DNA of 42,838 bases from Treponema sp. (GCA_031279205.1 JAITIX010000136.1:1-42838), one strand, 5' to 3'. Shown: positions 16,119 to 24,739, counted from the first letter of the stretch. The notes: a model not told the origin generated them from the letters alone. A program made the numbers and translations.

Positions 16119-17057
16119 TTATCGTTCCAACTCGTCGATATACGCAGCCGCGCTGTGCGCTGCTATCGCGCCTTCCGCCGCCGCGACCACCACTTGGCGG
16201 AATGGTGTGGCGCGGACATCGCCGGCGGCGAAGATGCCGGGAACAGAGGTCTCCATTGACTGATTGGTGATGATGTAGCCATGAGCGTCGTTTGTCAGTA
16301 ACGGCGGCAAGGCTGGAACCTGTGGTACACTGCCAACGAAAATAAACACCGCGTCCGCCGGTTCCTCATGGGTTGCGCCGTTAGTTTCAAGCACTACTGA
16401 CGAAACCTTGTCGCTACCACGTATTTCCAGCATACAGGTATTAAGGCGAACCTCAATGCGGGGGTCATTCATCACCCGCTGTACCAGCGCCTTTTGCGCC
16501 CGAAACTCAGCACGGCGGTGGATGAGAACGATGTGGGGCGACAGGCGGGCGAGATACCGCGCCTCGTCGCACGCCGCGTCGCCGCCACCTACCACGAAGA
16601 TTTTTCCATCCTTGAAGAAGGGGCCGTCGCAGGTGGCGCAGTACGACACGCCCATGCCCACAAGTTCACGCTCACCGGGGATCTCCAGCAAACGATGTCT
16701 GGCACCAGTGGCGACAAGCACTGCTGGCGTGGTGAGTTTCTTGCCATCATCAAGCATTACCGTGAAGGGAACCGGGTGTCTGGTACCAGCCGTGCTAACG
16801 GAGAGGGCGGCGGCAGTGATGAAGCGTGCGCCAAAGTCTTCGGCTTGCCGACGCATGGCATCGGCAAGGTCAAAGCCGGAACGGGCGGGGATGATGCCGG
16901 GGTAGTTCTCAAGGGCATCGATGAGCAGGGCTTGGCCACCCGGGGCAAGTTGTTCAAGCGCCAGTACACGCAGAGCGGCGCGTGCGCCATACTGGGCGGC
17001 GCTCAGGCCTGCGGGACCGGCGCCGAGGATCAGTAAATCAGCATCGTAGTTTGTCAT
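16119..17057 (-). CDS. trxB: Thioredoxin reductase
   Basis: Flavoenzyme that reduces thioredoxin with NADPH. FAD motif LLILGAGPAGLSAAQYGARA is at the N-terminus, LEQLAPGGQ and ENYPGI follow, the redox centre is CATC in SYCATCDGPFF, the NADPH loop is VVGGGDAACDEARYLA with HRR behind it, and SVPGIFAAGDVR is the C-terminal FAD motif. Length (312) is normal. It lies six bases after ptsH, so it is probably cotranscribed with hprK and ptsH. A short segment STAGTRHPVPF contains a GGTACCAGACACC palindrome. Confidence 0.96.
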   Translation of the reverse strand: MTNYDADLLILGAGPAGLSAAQYGARAALRVLALEQLAPGGQALLIDALENYPGIIPARSGFDLADAMRRQAEDFGARFITAAALSVSTAGTRHPVPFTVMLDDGKKLTTPAVLVATGARHRLLEIPGERELVGMGVSYCATCDGPFFKDGKIFVVGGGDAACDEARYLARLSPHIVLIHRRAEFRAQKALVQRVMNDPRIEVRLNTCMLEIRGSDKVSSVVLETNGATHEEPADAVFIFVGSVPQVPALPPLLTNDAHGYIITNQSMETSVPGIFAAGDVRATPFRQVVVAAAEGAIAAHSAAAYIDELER

Positions 17058-17063
17058 AGACCC

Positions 17064-17330
17064 CTAATCTTCCTCAAACTTTGACTCAAAAAGCCGAACT
17101 ATAGTATCAACCGCGTCCTGTTCATCAGCGCCGTCGGCCTTAATCGTGATCTGTGTGCCATAGGCCGCGCCCAACGTGATAACACTCATAATAGATTTCG
17201 CATTGACCGTATAGGTATTCCGTGTAAGGTGAACGGTACAGGCAAAAGCATTGACAGCGCGTACTAACATGGCGGCAGGGCGGGCGTGAATACCTGCGCG
17301 GTTGGATACCGTTATAACTTTTTCTATCAT
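17064..17330 (-). CDS. ptsH: Phosphocarrier protein HPr
   Basis: An 88-residue HPr. GIHARPA carries the active-site His-15 phosphorylated by enzyme I, and NAKSIMSVITLGA carries Ser-46, the HPr kinase target. Both sites are intact. It follows hprK by 58 bases and has AAAAGGA before its ATG. With HprK next door and no EII genes in the window, a regulatory role is likely, as described for Treponema species that lack a full sugar PTS. Confidence 0.97.
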   Translation of the reverse strand: MIEKVITVSNRAGIHARPAAMLVRAVNAFACTVHLTRNTYTVNAKSIMSVITLGAAYGTQITIKADGADEQDAVDTIVRLFESKFEED

Positions 17331-17388
17331 ATTAGACTTCCTTTTATGAAATTATTTTTTTATAAGAACTGACCATATTGGACATGGC

Positions 17389-18378
17389 CTAAATGATGTC
17401 TTCACTTCCAAAGTATACTGAACGCACAGGATCGCTTTCTATCCACTTGAGAATATTCTGGTTGAATTCCTTTGCCGCGTTATATCCCATCTGCTTGAGG
17501 CGTTCGTTCATGGCTGCGGTTTCTATGATGATAGGCACGTTTCTGCCGGGTCGCACTGGAATATCCACTTTGGGAATGTTGACTCCCAGCAGTTCCATGT
17601 ATTGCTCGTCCTCGCCAAAGCGATCGTAGTTTTTTTTTGCGTCCCATTCCTCAAGGTTAGCAACGAGTTGTATCTGCTTGCGCTCGCGGATCGCACCAAC
17701 ACCAAAGAGGTGAGTAACGTTGATGATGCCAATGCCCCGTATCTCCATGTGATGGCCAATAATCTTGTTTGCCCCTGAGCCTAAGAGTATGTTCCCATTG
17801 ACGCAGTGTATGTTTACCACATCGTCGGCAACCAGCCGGTGCCCTCGTTTGATGAGGTCTAGCGCTGTTTCACTCTTCCCCACGCCTGAATCGCCGAGCA
17901 ACAGTATGCCCAAACCATACACTTCCACTAGATTGCCGTGTATGTCCTGCGTTGGCGCAAATATATCGGAGAGCAGCCGCATAAGCCGTACGTGGATTTC
18001 TGTTGAGCTGAGTTCCGTTTGCAGTATCGGACACTGCGCCTTTTCCGCCATCTCGAAAAACCTGCATTCCGGCAACAGTCCGTGGGAAAAGATACAGCAG
18101 GGAATGGGGTAGGTGAATAGCTGTTGAATCGACTCAAGGTTACCCTCCACCGCCAGTTTTTCAAGGTAACGCGATTCTCCCTTGCCAAAGAGCTGTATCC
18201 GCTCAAAGGCAAAGGAATCGAAGAAACCGGACAGCGTCAGACCCGGGCGGTTCAGGTCCATAACGCGGATCTCTCGGCCAAGCCCCTTACGTCCGCCAAG
18301 ACAGCGAAGGTTAAGCGCGTTGTAATTGTTCAGGTCTATATTGATGAGGTCTAATACGGTAAAACGCTTCTCATTCAT
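17389..18378 (-). CDS. hprK: HPr kinase/phosphorylase
   Basis: Phosphorylates and dephosphorylates Ser-46 of HPr. LLLGDSGVGKSE (about residues 160-170) is the Walker A loop. IHGNLVEVYG precedes it with the catalytic His, RLVADDVV contains the key Asp, and HHMEIRGIGIINV is the HprK signature. The N-terminal domain has LGGRKGLGREIRVMDLNRPG. Length is 329 residues from MNEKRFTVLDLIN; the ORF-track start five codons earlier is not used. A TATGAT lies six bases before the ATG directly behind the hsp20 terminator, with no ribosome-binding site. Confidence 0.97.
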   Translation of the reverse strand: MNEKRFTVLDLINIDLNNYNALNLRCLGGRKGLGREIRVMDLNRPGLTLSGFFDSFAFERIQLFGKGESRYLEKLAVEGNLESIQQLFTYPIPCCIFSHGLLPECRFFEMAEKAQCPILQTELSSTEIHVRLMRLLSDIFAPTQDIHGNLVEVYGLGILLLGDSGVGKSETALDLIKRGHRLVADDVVNIHCVNGNILLGSGANKIIGHHMEIRGIGIINVTHLFGVGAIRERKQIQLVANLEEWDAKKNYDRFGEDEQYMELLGVNIPKVDIPVRPGRNVPIIIETAAMNERLKQMGYNAAKEFNQNILKWIESDPVRSVYFGSEDII

Positions 18379-18384
18379 AGCCCT

Positions 18385-18390
18385 ATCATA
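18385..18390 (-). promoter_or_regulatory. Candidate -10 box of hprK
   Basis: TATGAT on the minus strand, six bases before the chosen ATG and abutting the T-run of the upstream terminator. No -35 box is convincing because the terminator stem fills that position. Confidence 0.4.
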
Positions 18391-18420
18391 CAAAAAGCGG
18401 CCTTCATGGGAAAGGCCGCT
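18391..18420 (-). terminator. Intrinsic terminator of hsp20
   Basis: On the minus strand AGCGGCCTT and AAGGCCGCT form a 9-bp stem with a 7-base loop, followed by TTTT. It separates hsp20 from hprK. Confidence 0.88.
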
Positions 18421-18444
18421 TTACGGAAACGTTACATGGAGACG

Positions 18445-18999
18445 CTATTCGTCGTCCCTGATGATCTCGATCTTGATACCGTCGTTCTGATCCGGCTCTT
18501 CTTTAGGCGGTATCGTTACCTTGAGGATACCGTTTTTGAAGACCGCCTTGACCTGATCCTGCGCGTACTTGTCCAGCGGCGCGAAGTACTTCTGCTTCTC
18601 GATGTCCTTCATCTTCAGCCGACGCTTGAAGTAGCGGACGTTTTCGTCGTTATCCTGGGCGGTGTTCTGATCCTCGCCCAGCTTGGCGGAGAAGACCATG
18701 TAGTCGCCCTGGAACGAAAGGTTTATGTCCTTTTCGTCAAAGCCAGCAAGGGCGAACTCAAAGATGAGACTGCGATCTGCGGTCATGTACGCATTCATCG
18801 GCGGGTAGGAATAGTTGGGATAGTAGTCAACATGCTCCCCAAACGGTTCCTTTTCGCCTCCAAACGGCCCTTTGGCACGAAAATGCCCTCCGGGTCGAAA
18901 ATCGAAGTTGCGATGCAATTCGTCACTGAAATCTCGGGTAGCCTCAAATATCTCATCAAAGAGTGTACCCAAATCCATGTAAGGTCGAGCGCCTTTCAT
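18445..18999 (-). CDS. Small heat-shock protein, Hsp20/alpha-crystallin family
   Basis: ATP-independent holdase chaperone. The central domain (about residues 70-180) shows the alpha-crystallin pattern: MTADRSLIFEFALAGFDEKDINLSFQGDYMVFSAKL, then YFKRRLKMKDIEKQKYFAPLDKYAQDQVKAVFKNGILKVTIPPKEE, where FKNGILKVTIP is the family's A-x-x-x-n-G-v-L motif. The N-terminus is rich in Phe, Tyr and Gly, as usual. The start at 18999 is fixed by AAAGGAG six bases upstream; the longer ORF-track frame is rejected. Length is 184 residues. It is monocistronic, with a strong terminator directly after. Confidence 0.92.
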   Translation of the reverse strand: MKGARPYMDLGTLFDEIFEATRDFSDELHRNFDFRPGGHFRAKGPFGGEKEPFGEHVDYYPNYSYPPMNAYMTADRSLIFEFALAGFDEKDINLSFQGDYMVFSAKLGEDQNTAQDNDENVRYFKRRLKMKDIEKQKYFAPLDKYAQDQVKAVFKNGILKVTIPPKEEPDQNDGIKIEIIRDDE

Positions 19000-19164
19000 A
19001 AAAGCTCCTTTGCGCGTAGCAGCACGGTACCGGCCATAATGCCCGGTGAAATTAACCCTCATACGAGCGGCTTAAATCAAGTATACGCATAAGCTGTATA
19101 AATTGGCAATACTTCAACTAAACTTTAGATTATTGCGTTAGGGTTCTATATATTTAACAAGACT

Positions 19165-19355
19165 ATGATTGGTGCGGGCTTTTTCGCGGCGTTACTTTTG
19201 CTTATCTTCTTCTCCAAAACCATCTACGCAAAGACAGTCTCGCCATGCGCCGGAAAGAACTGCTCAGAATCATAGCCCTGAGCATATTCTTGCTTGCCAG
19301 TATGGAGTTCTGTTTCACCCTGCTTTCACAGGTACACGCCGCTTTCCTGTACTAG
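19165..19355 (+). pseudogene. Possible remnant of a small membrane protein
   Basis: The stretch 19063-19490 between divergent hsp20 and galE has no intact gene over 40 codons, but two overlapping frames are hydrophobic. MIGAGFFAALLLLIFFSKTIYAK starts at 19165. MRRKELLRIIALSIFLLASMEFCFTLLSQVHAAFLY runs 19245-19355 in another frame; that frame reads on past its TAG as HALPWNNEDFHNAILKAAPSL. This could be a decayed membrane protein, two tiny overlapping genes, or chance. I do not recognise a family. Confidence 0.3.
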
Positions 19356-19474
19356 CACGCGCTTCCTTGGAACAATGAAGACTTCCACAACGCCATACTG
19401 AAAGCTGCGCCTAGTCTAATCTATCATTTGTAGCAATTTGGCACAGTGTTGCCCTATCCACGCTTATCAGTTCT

Positions 19475-19483
19475 TGCTATACT
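19475..19483 (+). promoter_or_regulatory. Extended -10 promoter of galE
   Basis: TGCTATACT is an extended -10 box (TGn plus TATACT), seven bases before the galE ATG, with no ribosome-binding site. This points to a leaderless message. Confidence 0.55.
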
Positions 19484-19490
19484 CCCAGCC

Positions 19491-20465
19491 ATGAACATAC
19501 TTATCATTGGCGGCGCGGGTTATATCGGCAGTCATGTGGTGCGGGACTTCCTTGATCAGGGATACGCGGTTACGGTATTCGATAACCTTTCAAGCGGACT
19601 TCGGGAAAACCTTTTCCCCGAAGCGTCATTCATCTATGGCGATATCATGGACTATACCGGACTGCTTCGGGCAGCGTTGAGTAAACGCTTTGATGGCCTC
19701 ATCCACCTTGCGGCGTTCAAGGCTGCTGGTGAATCTATGATTAAGCCTGAAAAATACTCGGTAAACAACATCAGTGGTACGATCAACATCCTCAACATGG
19801 CGACTGAGACAGGTATCAACAAGATTGTCTTTTCCTCAAGCGCGGCGGTATACGGCGAGCCAAAGTATCTTCCTATTGATGAGCAACACCCGACTAAACC
19901 TGAAAACTACTACGGCTTCACTAAGCGCGAAATTGAGCGCTTTCTGGGTTGGTACGACAAGCTCAAAGGTATCCGTTTTGTCGCGCTTCGTTACTTCAAC
20001 GCCGCCGGCTACGACGTGAGGGGCCGTATCAGCGGCCTTGAACAGAATCCGGCAAATCTTCTGCCTGTGGTTATGGAAGTGGCGGCGGGTATACGCACGG
20101 AAATGCAGGTCTTTGGCAATGACTACGACACGCCTGACGGAACCTGCATCCGCGACTATATCCATGTGAGCGACCTCGCCATCGGCCACGTGGCTGCCAT
20201 GAACTATCTAGTGGCAAAGGACAAGAGTCTCATAGTCAATCTGGGCAGCGAGAAGGGCCTGTCTGTGCTGGAGGTACTGGAGACTGCCCGCCGCATCACC
20301 GGCAAGCCTATTCCAGCCAAAATCGTGGGCCGCCGTCCAGGCGATCCAGCTAAACTCACTGCTTCAGCTAAGTACGCCCGCGAAACACTCGGCTGGGGCG
20401 CGCAACATTCGGACTTGGACACGCTTATCAGCACAACCTGGGAAGCGTACCGCAGACATATATAA
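19491..20465 (+). CDS. galE: UDP-glucose 4-epimerase
   Basis: Interconverts UDP-glucose and UDP-galactose. MNILIIGGAGYIGSHVV is the NAD-binding motif; LIHLAAFKAAGESMIKPEKYSVNN and FSSSAAVYGEP follow, with the catalytic YYGFTK and RYFNAAGYD. TCIRDYIHVSDLA is the GalE signature. Length is 324 residues from the ATG at 19491; the ORF-track start 15 codons earlier runs through the promoter. Fifteen bases separate it from the M20 peptidase gene, so the two are probably cotranscribed. Confidence 0.95.
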   Translation: MNILIIGGAGYIGSHVVRDFLDQGYAVTVFDNLSSGLRENLFPEASFIYGDIMDYTGLLRAALSKRFDGLIHLAAFKAAGESMIKPEKYSVNNISGTINILNMATETGINKIVFSSSAAVYGEPKYLPIDEQHPTKPENYYGFTKREIERFLGWYDKLKGIRFVALRYFNAAGYDVRGRISGLEQNPANLLPVVMEVAAGIRTEMQVFGNDYDTPDGTCIRDYIHVSDLAIGHVAAMNYLVAKDKSLIVNLGSEKGLSVLEVLETARRITGKPIPAKIVGRRPGDPAKLTASAKYARETLGWGAQHSDLDTLISTTWEAYRRHI

Positions 20466-20480
20466 GGACTCTATATTTTT

Positions 20481-21713
20481 ATGGAAGAAAAGAAAAAACT
20501 ATTTACTTACATTGATAACGCCGCCGCGCTTATCAAGGAACTAGAAACCGAACTCACCCGCCGTCCAGCAATAGCGCCAGACTCAGGCGGTGAGGGCGAG
20601 CTTGACAAGTGCGTGTTTCTGGTGGACTGGCTCATGCGCAAAGGCATCACCCGCCTTGAGCGCTATGACGCGCCGGATTCGCGGGCAAAGGGCGGCATAC
20701 GTCCCAACCTCGTGGCCACTATCCCAGGTAAAGATGATTCAAAACGAGTCTGGATTATGAGCCACCTTGACGTAGTGCCGCCCGGGGAGGCGTCTCTATG
20801 GGACAGTGACCCGTGGACAGTGATAGAGCGCGATGGCAAGCTCATCGGCCGTGGTGTTGAGGATAACCAGCAGGGGCTGTGTTCATCAGTAGTGGCGGCA
20901 CTGGCTCTGCTGAACACGGGTATCACCCCGCCACATACCGTGAAACTACTGTTCGTCGCTGATGAGGAAGTGGGCAGTCATTACGGGATTCACTGGCTTC
21001 TCAAACAGCACAATAATCTGTTTAACAAAGACGATATGGTACTTGTACCGGACGGCGGCGATGCAAAAGGTGAAACTATTGAGATAGCCGAAAAGAACCT
21101 CCTGTGGGCACGTTTTGTTACTAAAGGTGCTCAGACCCACGGTTCTCGACCTGATCAGGGAATCAACGCCTTTCTCGCCGGCGCGGAGCTTGTCGTTAGC
21201 CTGCATGAGGAACTCTCACGTGCCTTCCCGGACCATGACCCGCTGTTTGAGCCAGACTATTCCACGTTCCAGCCAACCAAGAAAGAAGCCAATGTTCCTA
21301 ACATCAACACTATTCCGGGCGAAGATGTATTTTGTATGGATATGCGTATTCTGCCCCGCTATCCGCTCAAAACCGTGCTTGCTGAAATTGACCGCATAAA
21401 GGCGCGGATTGAGGCCAAACATGGCGTAAGCATTGCTTATACCTCGCCACAAAGCATGGAATCTCAGCCTACGCCACCTGATGCGGACTTGGTTAGCCGA
21501 CTCTCCCGTGCTGTGAAGGTAGTTTACGATGTGGATATCCGTCCTATCGGTATTGGTGGTGGCACAGTTGCCGCGCCGCTACGCAACAAAGGTATCGCGG
21601 CAGTGGTCTGGGCACGTATCAACGAGAGCGCCCATCAACCCAACGAATACGCCCTTATCAGCAATATCCTGGGTGACGCTAAGGTTATGGCGCTTCTTAT
21701 GTGGGGCGTTTAA
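20481..21713 (+). CDS. M20-family metallopeptidase
   Basis: A 410-residue zinc hydrolase of the ArgE/DapE/peptidase-V group. Metal ligands appear in IMSHLDVVPPGE, GRGVEDNQQG and FVADEEVGSHYG (catalytic Glu followed by ligand Glu), then LVPDGGD and, near the end, the His of NESAHQPNEY. GGGTVAAPLRNKGIAAVVW is also typical. A dimerisation domain (FVTKGAQTHGSRPDQGINAF) interrupts the catalytic domain. The likely substrate is a dipeptide or N-acyl amino acid; the exact one cannot be read from sequence. It follows galE closely; AAGGA lies about 14 bases before the ATG, further than ideal. Confidence 0.9.
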   Translation: MEEKKKLFTYIDNAAALIKELETELTRRPAIAPDSGGEGELDKCVFLVDWLMRKGITRLERYDAPDSRAKGGIRPNLVATIPGKDDSKRVWIMSHLDVVPPGEASLWDSDPWTVIERDGKLIGRGVEDNQQGLCSSVVAALALLNTGITPPHTVKLLFVADEEVGSHYGIHWLLKQHNNLFNKDDMVLVPDGGDAKGETIEIAEKNLLWARFVTKGAQTHGSRPDQGINAFLAGAELVVSLHEELSRAFPDHDPLFEPDYSTFQPTKKEANVPNINTIPGEDVFCMDMRILPRYPLKTVLAEIDRIKARIEAKHGVSIAYTSPQSMESQPTPPDADLVSRLSRAVKVVYDVDIRPIGIGGGTVAAPLRNKGIAAVVWARINESAHQPNEYALISNILGDAKVMALLMWGV

Positions 21714-21716
21714 CAC

Positions 21717-21757
21717 GCGCCTTCACGGTGGGTACAATAACCCCGCCGTGAAAGCGC
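21717..21757. terminator. Hairpin between convergent M20 and DinB genes
   Basis: GCGC-C-TTCACGG pairs with CCGTGAA-A-GCGC across a short loop. No T-run follows on either strand, so it may be a bidirectional 3'-end hairpin rather than a classic intrinsic terminator. Confidence 0.5.
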
Positions 21758-21785
21758 ACTCCATGCGCCCTGCGGGGAGGAGGCT

Positions 21786-22292
21786 TTATTCGCCTTTGAT
21801 GCCTGAATAGTTATTGTCGATCTTGAGTTCGTCGAGGATCTGGGAAATCTGTCCGCGGTGATGGGTCCCGTGTACAATGAGGTTTTGAAGCATAAAGGTA
21901 AGCGATGAGTTGCCCCACGGCGCCTTGACCGTTACCTTAAAGTCCGCTTCGGACAGAGCCTCGACAAAGCTCACCAGTGCTGCATCAGTGAGTTCGCATG
22001 CTTTAACCACATCCTGCCACTGGGTCTCATTGAGCGCTTCCTTGGGAACACTAATAGCCACGAGTGGGGCAAGCGCCTTGAGTGCAACCCCATTGTTTAT
22101 TATGGCTGACTTGAACAGTCCGCAGAAGAAGCTGTCGCCACCAATGAGATGGCGAACCAGGCCAGAGAGACTATGGTAATAGCTGCCGCGCTCCTTTTCC
22201 CGCTCTTCATTTGACAGCTTGTTCAGGATAGATAACATAGCCGCGTCCGCGTCTCTGTTATACTTGGCGAAGGTAAGAAAAACGTCTTTCAT
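21786..22292 (-). CDS. DinB-like four-helix protein
   Basis: The protein matches the DinB/YfiT-like fold: SLSGLVRHLIGGDSFFCGLF holds the first histidine, and LTFMLQNLIVHGTHHRGQISQILDEL holds the H-x-x-x-H pair that completes the three-His metal site. Members include metal-dependent thiol S-transferases and many of unknown function; no specific role is claimed. The start MKDVFLTFAKYNRD at 22292 gives 168 residues; the extra N-terminal stretch in the ORF track looks untranslated. No good ribosome-binding site precedes it. Confidence 0.82.
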   Translation of the reverse strand: MKDVFLTFAKYNRDADAAMLSILNKLSNEEREKERGSYYHSLSGLVRHLIGGDSFFCGLFKSAIINNGVALKALAPLVAISVPKEALNETQWQDVVKACELTDAALVSFVEALSEADFKVTVKAPWGNSSLTFMLQNLIVHGTHHRGQISQILDELKIDNNYSGIKGE

Positions 22293-22447
22293 TATTTTTT
22301 CCCAGTTAGGTTTGCGCATCCGCAAAAGCAGACGCGACGGATTCATGTCCGTATATTGATAATACTAAAGTGCTGGGAAAACGTGCGTTGCATGAATCCT
22401 TCTCAATAAGGTGGAAAACATGCTAACGTAGTTTTTAAGAGGCTTTT

Positions 22448-22861
22448 ATGACTACTGAATGTACGCTTGTGGTTCGTACCTATGAATGTGACCACTATGA
22501 CCATGTCAACAACGCTAACTACCTTAACTACCTTGAGTTTGCACGTTACGAATACCTCCGGAGCATTGGTTTTGATTATCCGGCCCTACTCAAGGCTGGC
22601 TATGGCTTGTATGTGGCCCGCGTTGAGATTGACTACAAGAAATCAGCGGTTACAGATGACGCGCTGTATATCCGTACATGGCCGCTCAAGAAGGGAGCGG
22701 TGAGCGGCCTGCTTGCCCAAGAGATACGACGCGGCGATGACATCATCGCCACAGCGAAGGTTACTTGGGCCTGCGTGGATTCCACCGGTAAGCCTAGCCG
22801 CCTGCCGCCGCAGTGGGATGTGCCTGGCCTGAACCCAGAGCATTCAGCGGCTGGTTCGTAA
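22448..22861 (+). CDS. Hotdog-fold acyl-CoA thioesterase (YbgC/4HBT-like)
   Basis: A 137-residue single hotdog domain. YECDHYDHVNNANYLNYLEFARYEYLR carries the family's D-x-x-x-H-V-N-N-x-x-Y-L active-site pattern with its catalytic Asp, and ARVEIDYKKSAVTDDALYIRTW follows as in 4-hydroxybenzoyl-CoA thioesterase relatives. It would hydrolyse an acyl-CoA thioester in the cytoplasm. AAGAGG lies before the ATG. Its last 18 bases overlap the end of the convergent ddl gene. Confidence 0.88.
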   Translation: MTTECTLVVRTYECDHYDHVNNANYLNYLEFARYEYLRSIGFDYPALLKAGYGLYVARVEIDYKKSAVTDDALYIRTWPLKKGAVSGLLAQEIRRGDDIIATAKVTWACVDSTGKPSRLPPQWDVPGLNPEHSAAGS

Positions 22862-23977
22862 GCGTTTCTCTTTTTCAAAACGTGAGAATGCAAGCCTTAT
22901 AAGCCGGTCAATGAGTTCGGTATAAGAAACGCCGCTCGCTTCCCAGAGCTTTGGGTACATGCTGATCCGCGTGAATCCAGGCATGGTATTGATCTCATTG
23001 ATTAACAGTATGCCGTCGCTTTTGAGAAATAAATCAACGCGGGCAATGCCCTCGGCGCAAAGCGTTTTAAACGTCTGAAGCGCGAGGCTTTGAACAGCGC
23101 GTGTTGTGTCTTCCGGCAAGTTGGCCGGAATATCCAGAGCCGCGCCGTTTTCATCGAGATACTTCGCATCGTAGGAATAAAACTCGTGGGAAGACCGCAC
23201 CTCACCAGGAAGTGAGGCGATTGGTTCCTCATTACCCAAAACAGAACATTCAAGCTCACGTCCTTTGATGTATTCCTCAATTATGAGCTTGGTGTCGTAC
23301 TGGAACGCTTCGGCGATAGCAGCCTTATACTCAGCCTCATTATGTACTTTGTTCACCCCCACCGACGAACCCATGTTTGCGGGCTTCACAAACAGCGGCA
23401 TTCCCAGTTCCCCAACAAGATCATCATAAGCCGGAACTGGCTCATACAGGGTAAGCGCCCGAAAGCCGCCTATGGGCAGCCCCGCGTCGCGTAACAAACG
23501 CTTCATCACATCCTTGTCCATGCCTACTGCTGACGCCAGTACACTCGACCCCACGAAAGGTATACCCGCGAGTTTGAGCAGGCCCTGCACCGTACCGTCT
23601 TCCCCAAACGGGCCATGGAGTATGGGAAACACCACGTCGATCCTTTCCCCGGTATTGGCGATAAGCCCACCGCTTTCTGGTGTCAGAGACACTTCAACGC
23701 CACACTCATTGAGCGCGATTCGGCACGGGTTACCAGCGTTCAGGATAAAGCGCGATGCTTGTGTCTCTGGCGCCAGCGCATGTGTCTCTGACACCCGCGT
23801 TGCCTCTGGCGCCGGCACCGGTGCGAGCCACCTGCCGTTTTTATTGATACCAATGAGCAGCGGCTCATACTTCGTCTTGTCGATAGCGTCAAACACGTTT
23901 TTCGCCGACTGCAAGGATACCTCATGTTCTGCTGACTTGCCGCCAAACAGTATACCAACCGTGATTTTCTTACTCAT
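22844..23977 (-). CDS. ddl: D-alanine--D-alanine ligase
   Basis: ATP-grasp enzyme making the D-Ala-D-Ala of peptidoglycan. VGILFGGKSAEHEVSLQSA starts the N-domain; HGPFGEDGTVQGLLKLAGIPFVGSSVLASAVGMDK, PLFVKPANMGSSVGV, KLIIEEYIKGRELECSVLGN, ARVDLF and LLINEINTMPGFTRISMYPKLWEASGVSY are all intact. Length is 377. An unusual Pro/Thr/Glu-rich stretch at residues 53-73 (PVPAPEATRVSETHALAPET) is encoded by three near-repeats of a CCAGAGACA motif related to the dispersed palindrome. GGAGG lies nine bases before the ATG. It is the last gene of the minus cluster that starts at the riboswitch. Confidence 0.96.
   Translation of the reverse strand: MSKKITVGILFGGKSAEHEVSLQSAKNVFDAIDKTKYEPLLIGINKNGRWLAPVPAPEATRVSETHALAPETQASRFILNAGNPCRIALNECGVEVSLTPESGGLIANTGERIDVVFPILHGPFGEDGTVQGLLKLAGIPFVGSSVLASAVGMDKDVMKRLLRDAGLPIGGFRALTLYEPVPAYDDLVGELGMPLFVKPANMGSSVGVNKVHNEAEYKAAIAEAFQYDTKLIIEEYIKGRELECSVLGNEEPIASLPGEVRSSHEFYSYDAKYLDENGAALDIPANLPEDTTRAVQSLALQTFKTLCAEGIARVDLFLKSDGILLINEINTMPGFTRISMYPKLWEASGVSYTELIDRLIRLAFSRFEKEKRLRTSR
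23679..23813. repeat. Palindrome copies inside ddl
   Basis: GGTGTCAGAGACAC (23679) encodes VSLTP. TGTGTCTCTGGCGCC (23760), TGTGTCTCTGACACC (23781) and TGCCTCTGGCGCC (23801) lie 18-21 bp apart and encode APET, VSET and APEA. Confidence 0.6.
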
Positions 23978-24007
23978 GCAACGTTACCTCCGTGCGGTAG
24001 GGCTTCT

Positions 24008-24739
24008 TTATTGAAGCCCCGCATAATATCGGCATAATCCCCGCGCTATCGTCTTCTCCGCGTAGTTTACCGTCTCCGCCACCTCGCCATAATTCTCCGC
24101 AGGAGTGCAAGTTAGACCCTGCAGGAATGGCGCGAAATAGTCAGGAAGCGGCGCGCTGATGTCCAGCGCAAGGTCGCCGTCGTTCACTATGAGACGGGAG
24201 GCGTGGAGTAGAAGCCACTTGAGACCCGTCTTCCGCAGCGTTTTGTTCAAGGCAAAGTCCCCGTACTTGTCGTCGCCAAGAATGGGGTTACCGGTTTGTG
24301 CGAGGTGTCGCCGAATCTGATGCATACGGCCCGTGCCGAGTTCCAGTTCTAGCAAGGAAAAGTCCTGATTCCCGGCCAACTGTTTGTACCTCGTTTCAGC
24401 CTGTTTCACCACGCCACGCACCTCAAGCTCAAGCGTGATACTGCCACTTCCTGGGCGCGGACTGCCCGCACAAACCGCGAGATACTGTTTGCTGACACTG
24501 CGCTTTCCGGCAAGCAACGCGGAAAAGTGGGCTGCGGATGCGCGGGTCTTTGCCACGAGGATAAGGCCGGAGGTGTCCTTGTCCAGCCGGTGTACCAGCA
24601 ATGGACGAGGCGCCCGCAGTTCAGCCAGAATCGTGTCCAGTGAGGAAGCCACCCGCTCGCCGCCCTGCGTGGCAAGGCCTGCTGGTTTGTTGATTACAAG
24701 GCAGTCTTTGTTTTCAAACAGTATCTCAAGGTTTCGCAT
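24008..24739 (-). CDS. RluA-family pseudouridine synthase without S4 domain
   Basis: Isomerises uridine to pseudouridine in rRNA or tRNA. HRLDKDTSGLILVAKT contains the catalytic Asp, preceded by VINKPAGLATQGG. YLAVCAG and LELELGTGRMHQIRRHLAQTGNPILGDDKYG complete the RluA pattern. The N-terminal S4 RNA-binding domain seen in RluC and RluD is missing, so the 243-residue protein resembles the shorter RluA/TruC type; the target site is unknown. It lies seven bases after the JetD-like gene and 30 before ddl. Confidence 0.92.
   Translation of the reverse strand: MRNLEILFENKDCLVINKPAGLATQGGERVASSLDTILAELRAPRPLLVHRLDKDTSGLILVAKTRASAAHFSALLAGKRSVSKQYLAVCAGSPRPGSGSITLELEVRGVVKQAETRYKQLAGNQDFSLLELELGTGRMHQIRRHLAQTGNPILGDDKYGDFALNKTLRKTGLKWLLLHASRLIVNDGDLALDISAPLPDYFAPFLQGLTCTPAENYGEVAETVNYAEKTIARGLCRYYAGLQ

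Noticed and set aside
16694-16706. GATGTCTGGCACC in trxB as a copy of the dispersed palindrome
   Set aside because: It encodes the conserved VATGARHR segment of thioredoxin reductase, so ordinary coding constraint explains it.
18445-19062. Longer start for hsp20 at 19062
   Set aside because: The ATG at 18999 has AAAGGAG at the right distance and the extension lacks hsp20 character.
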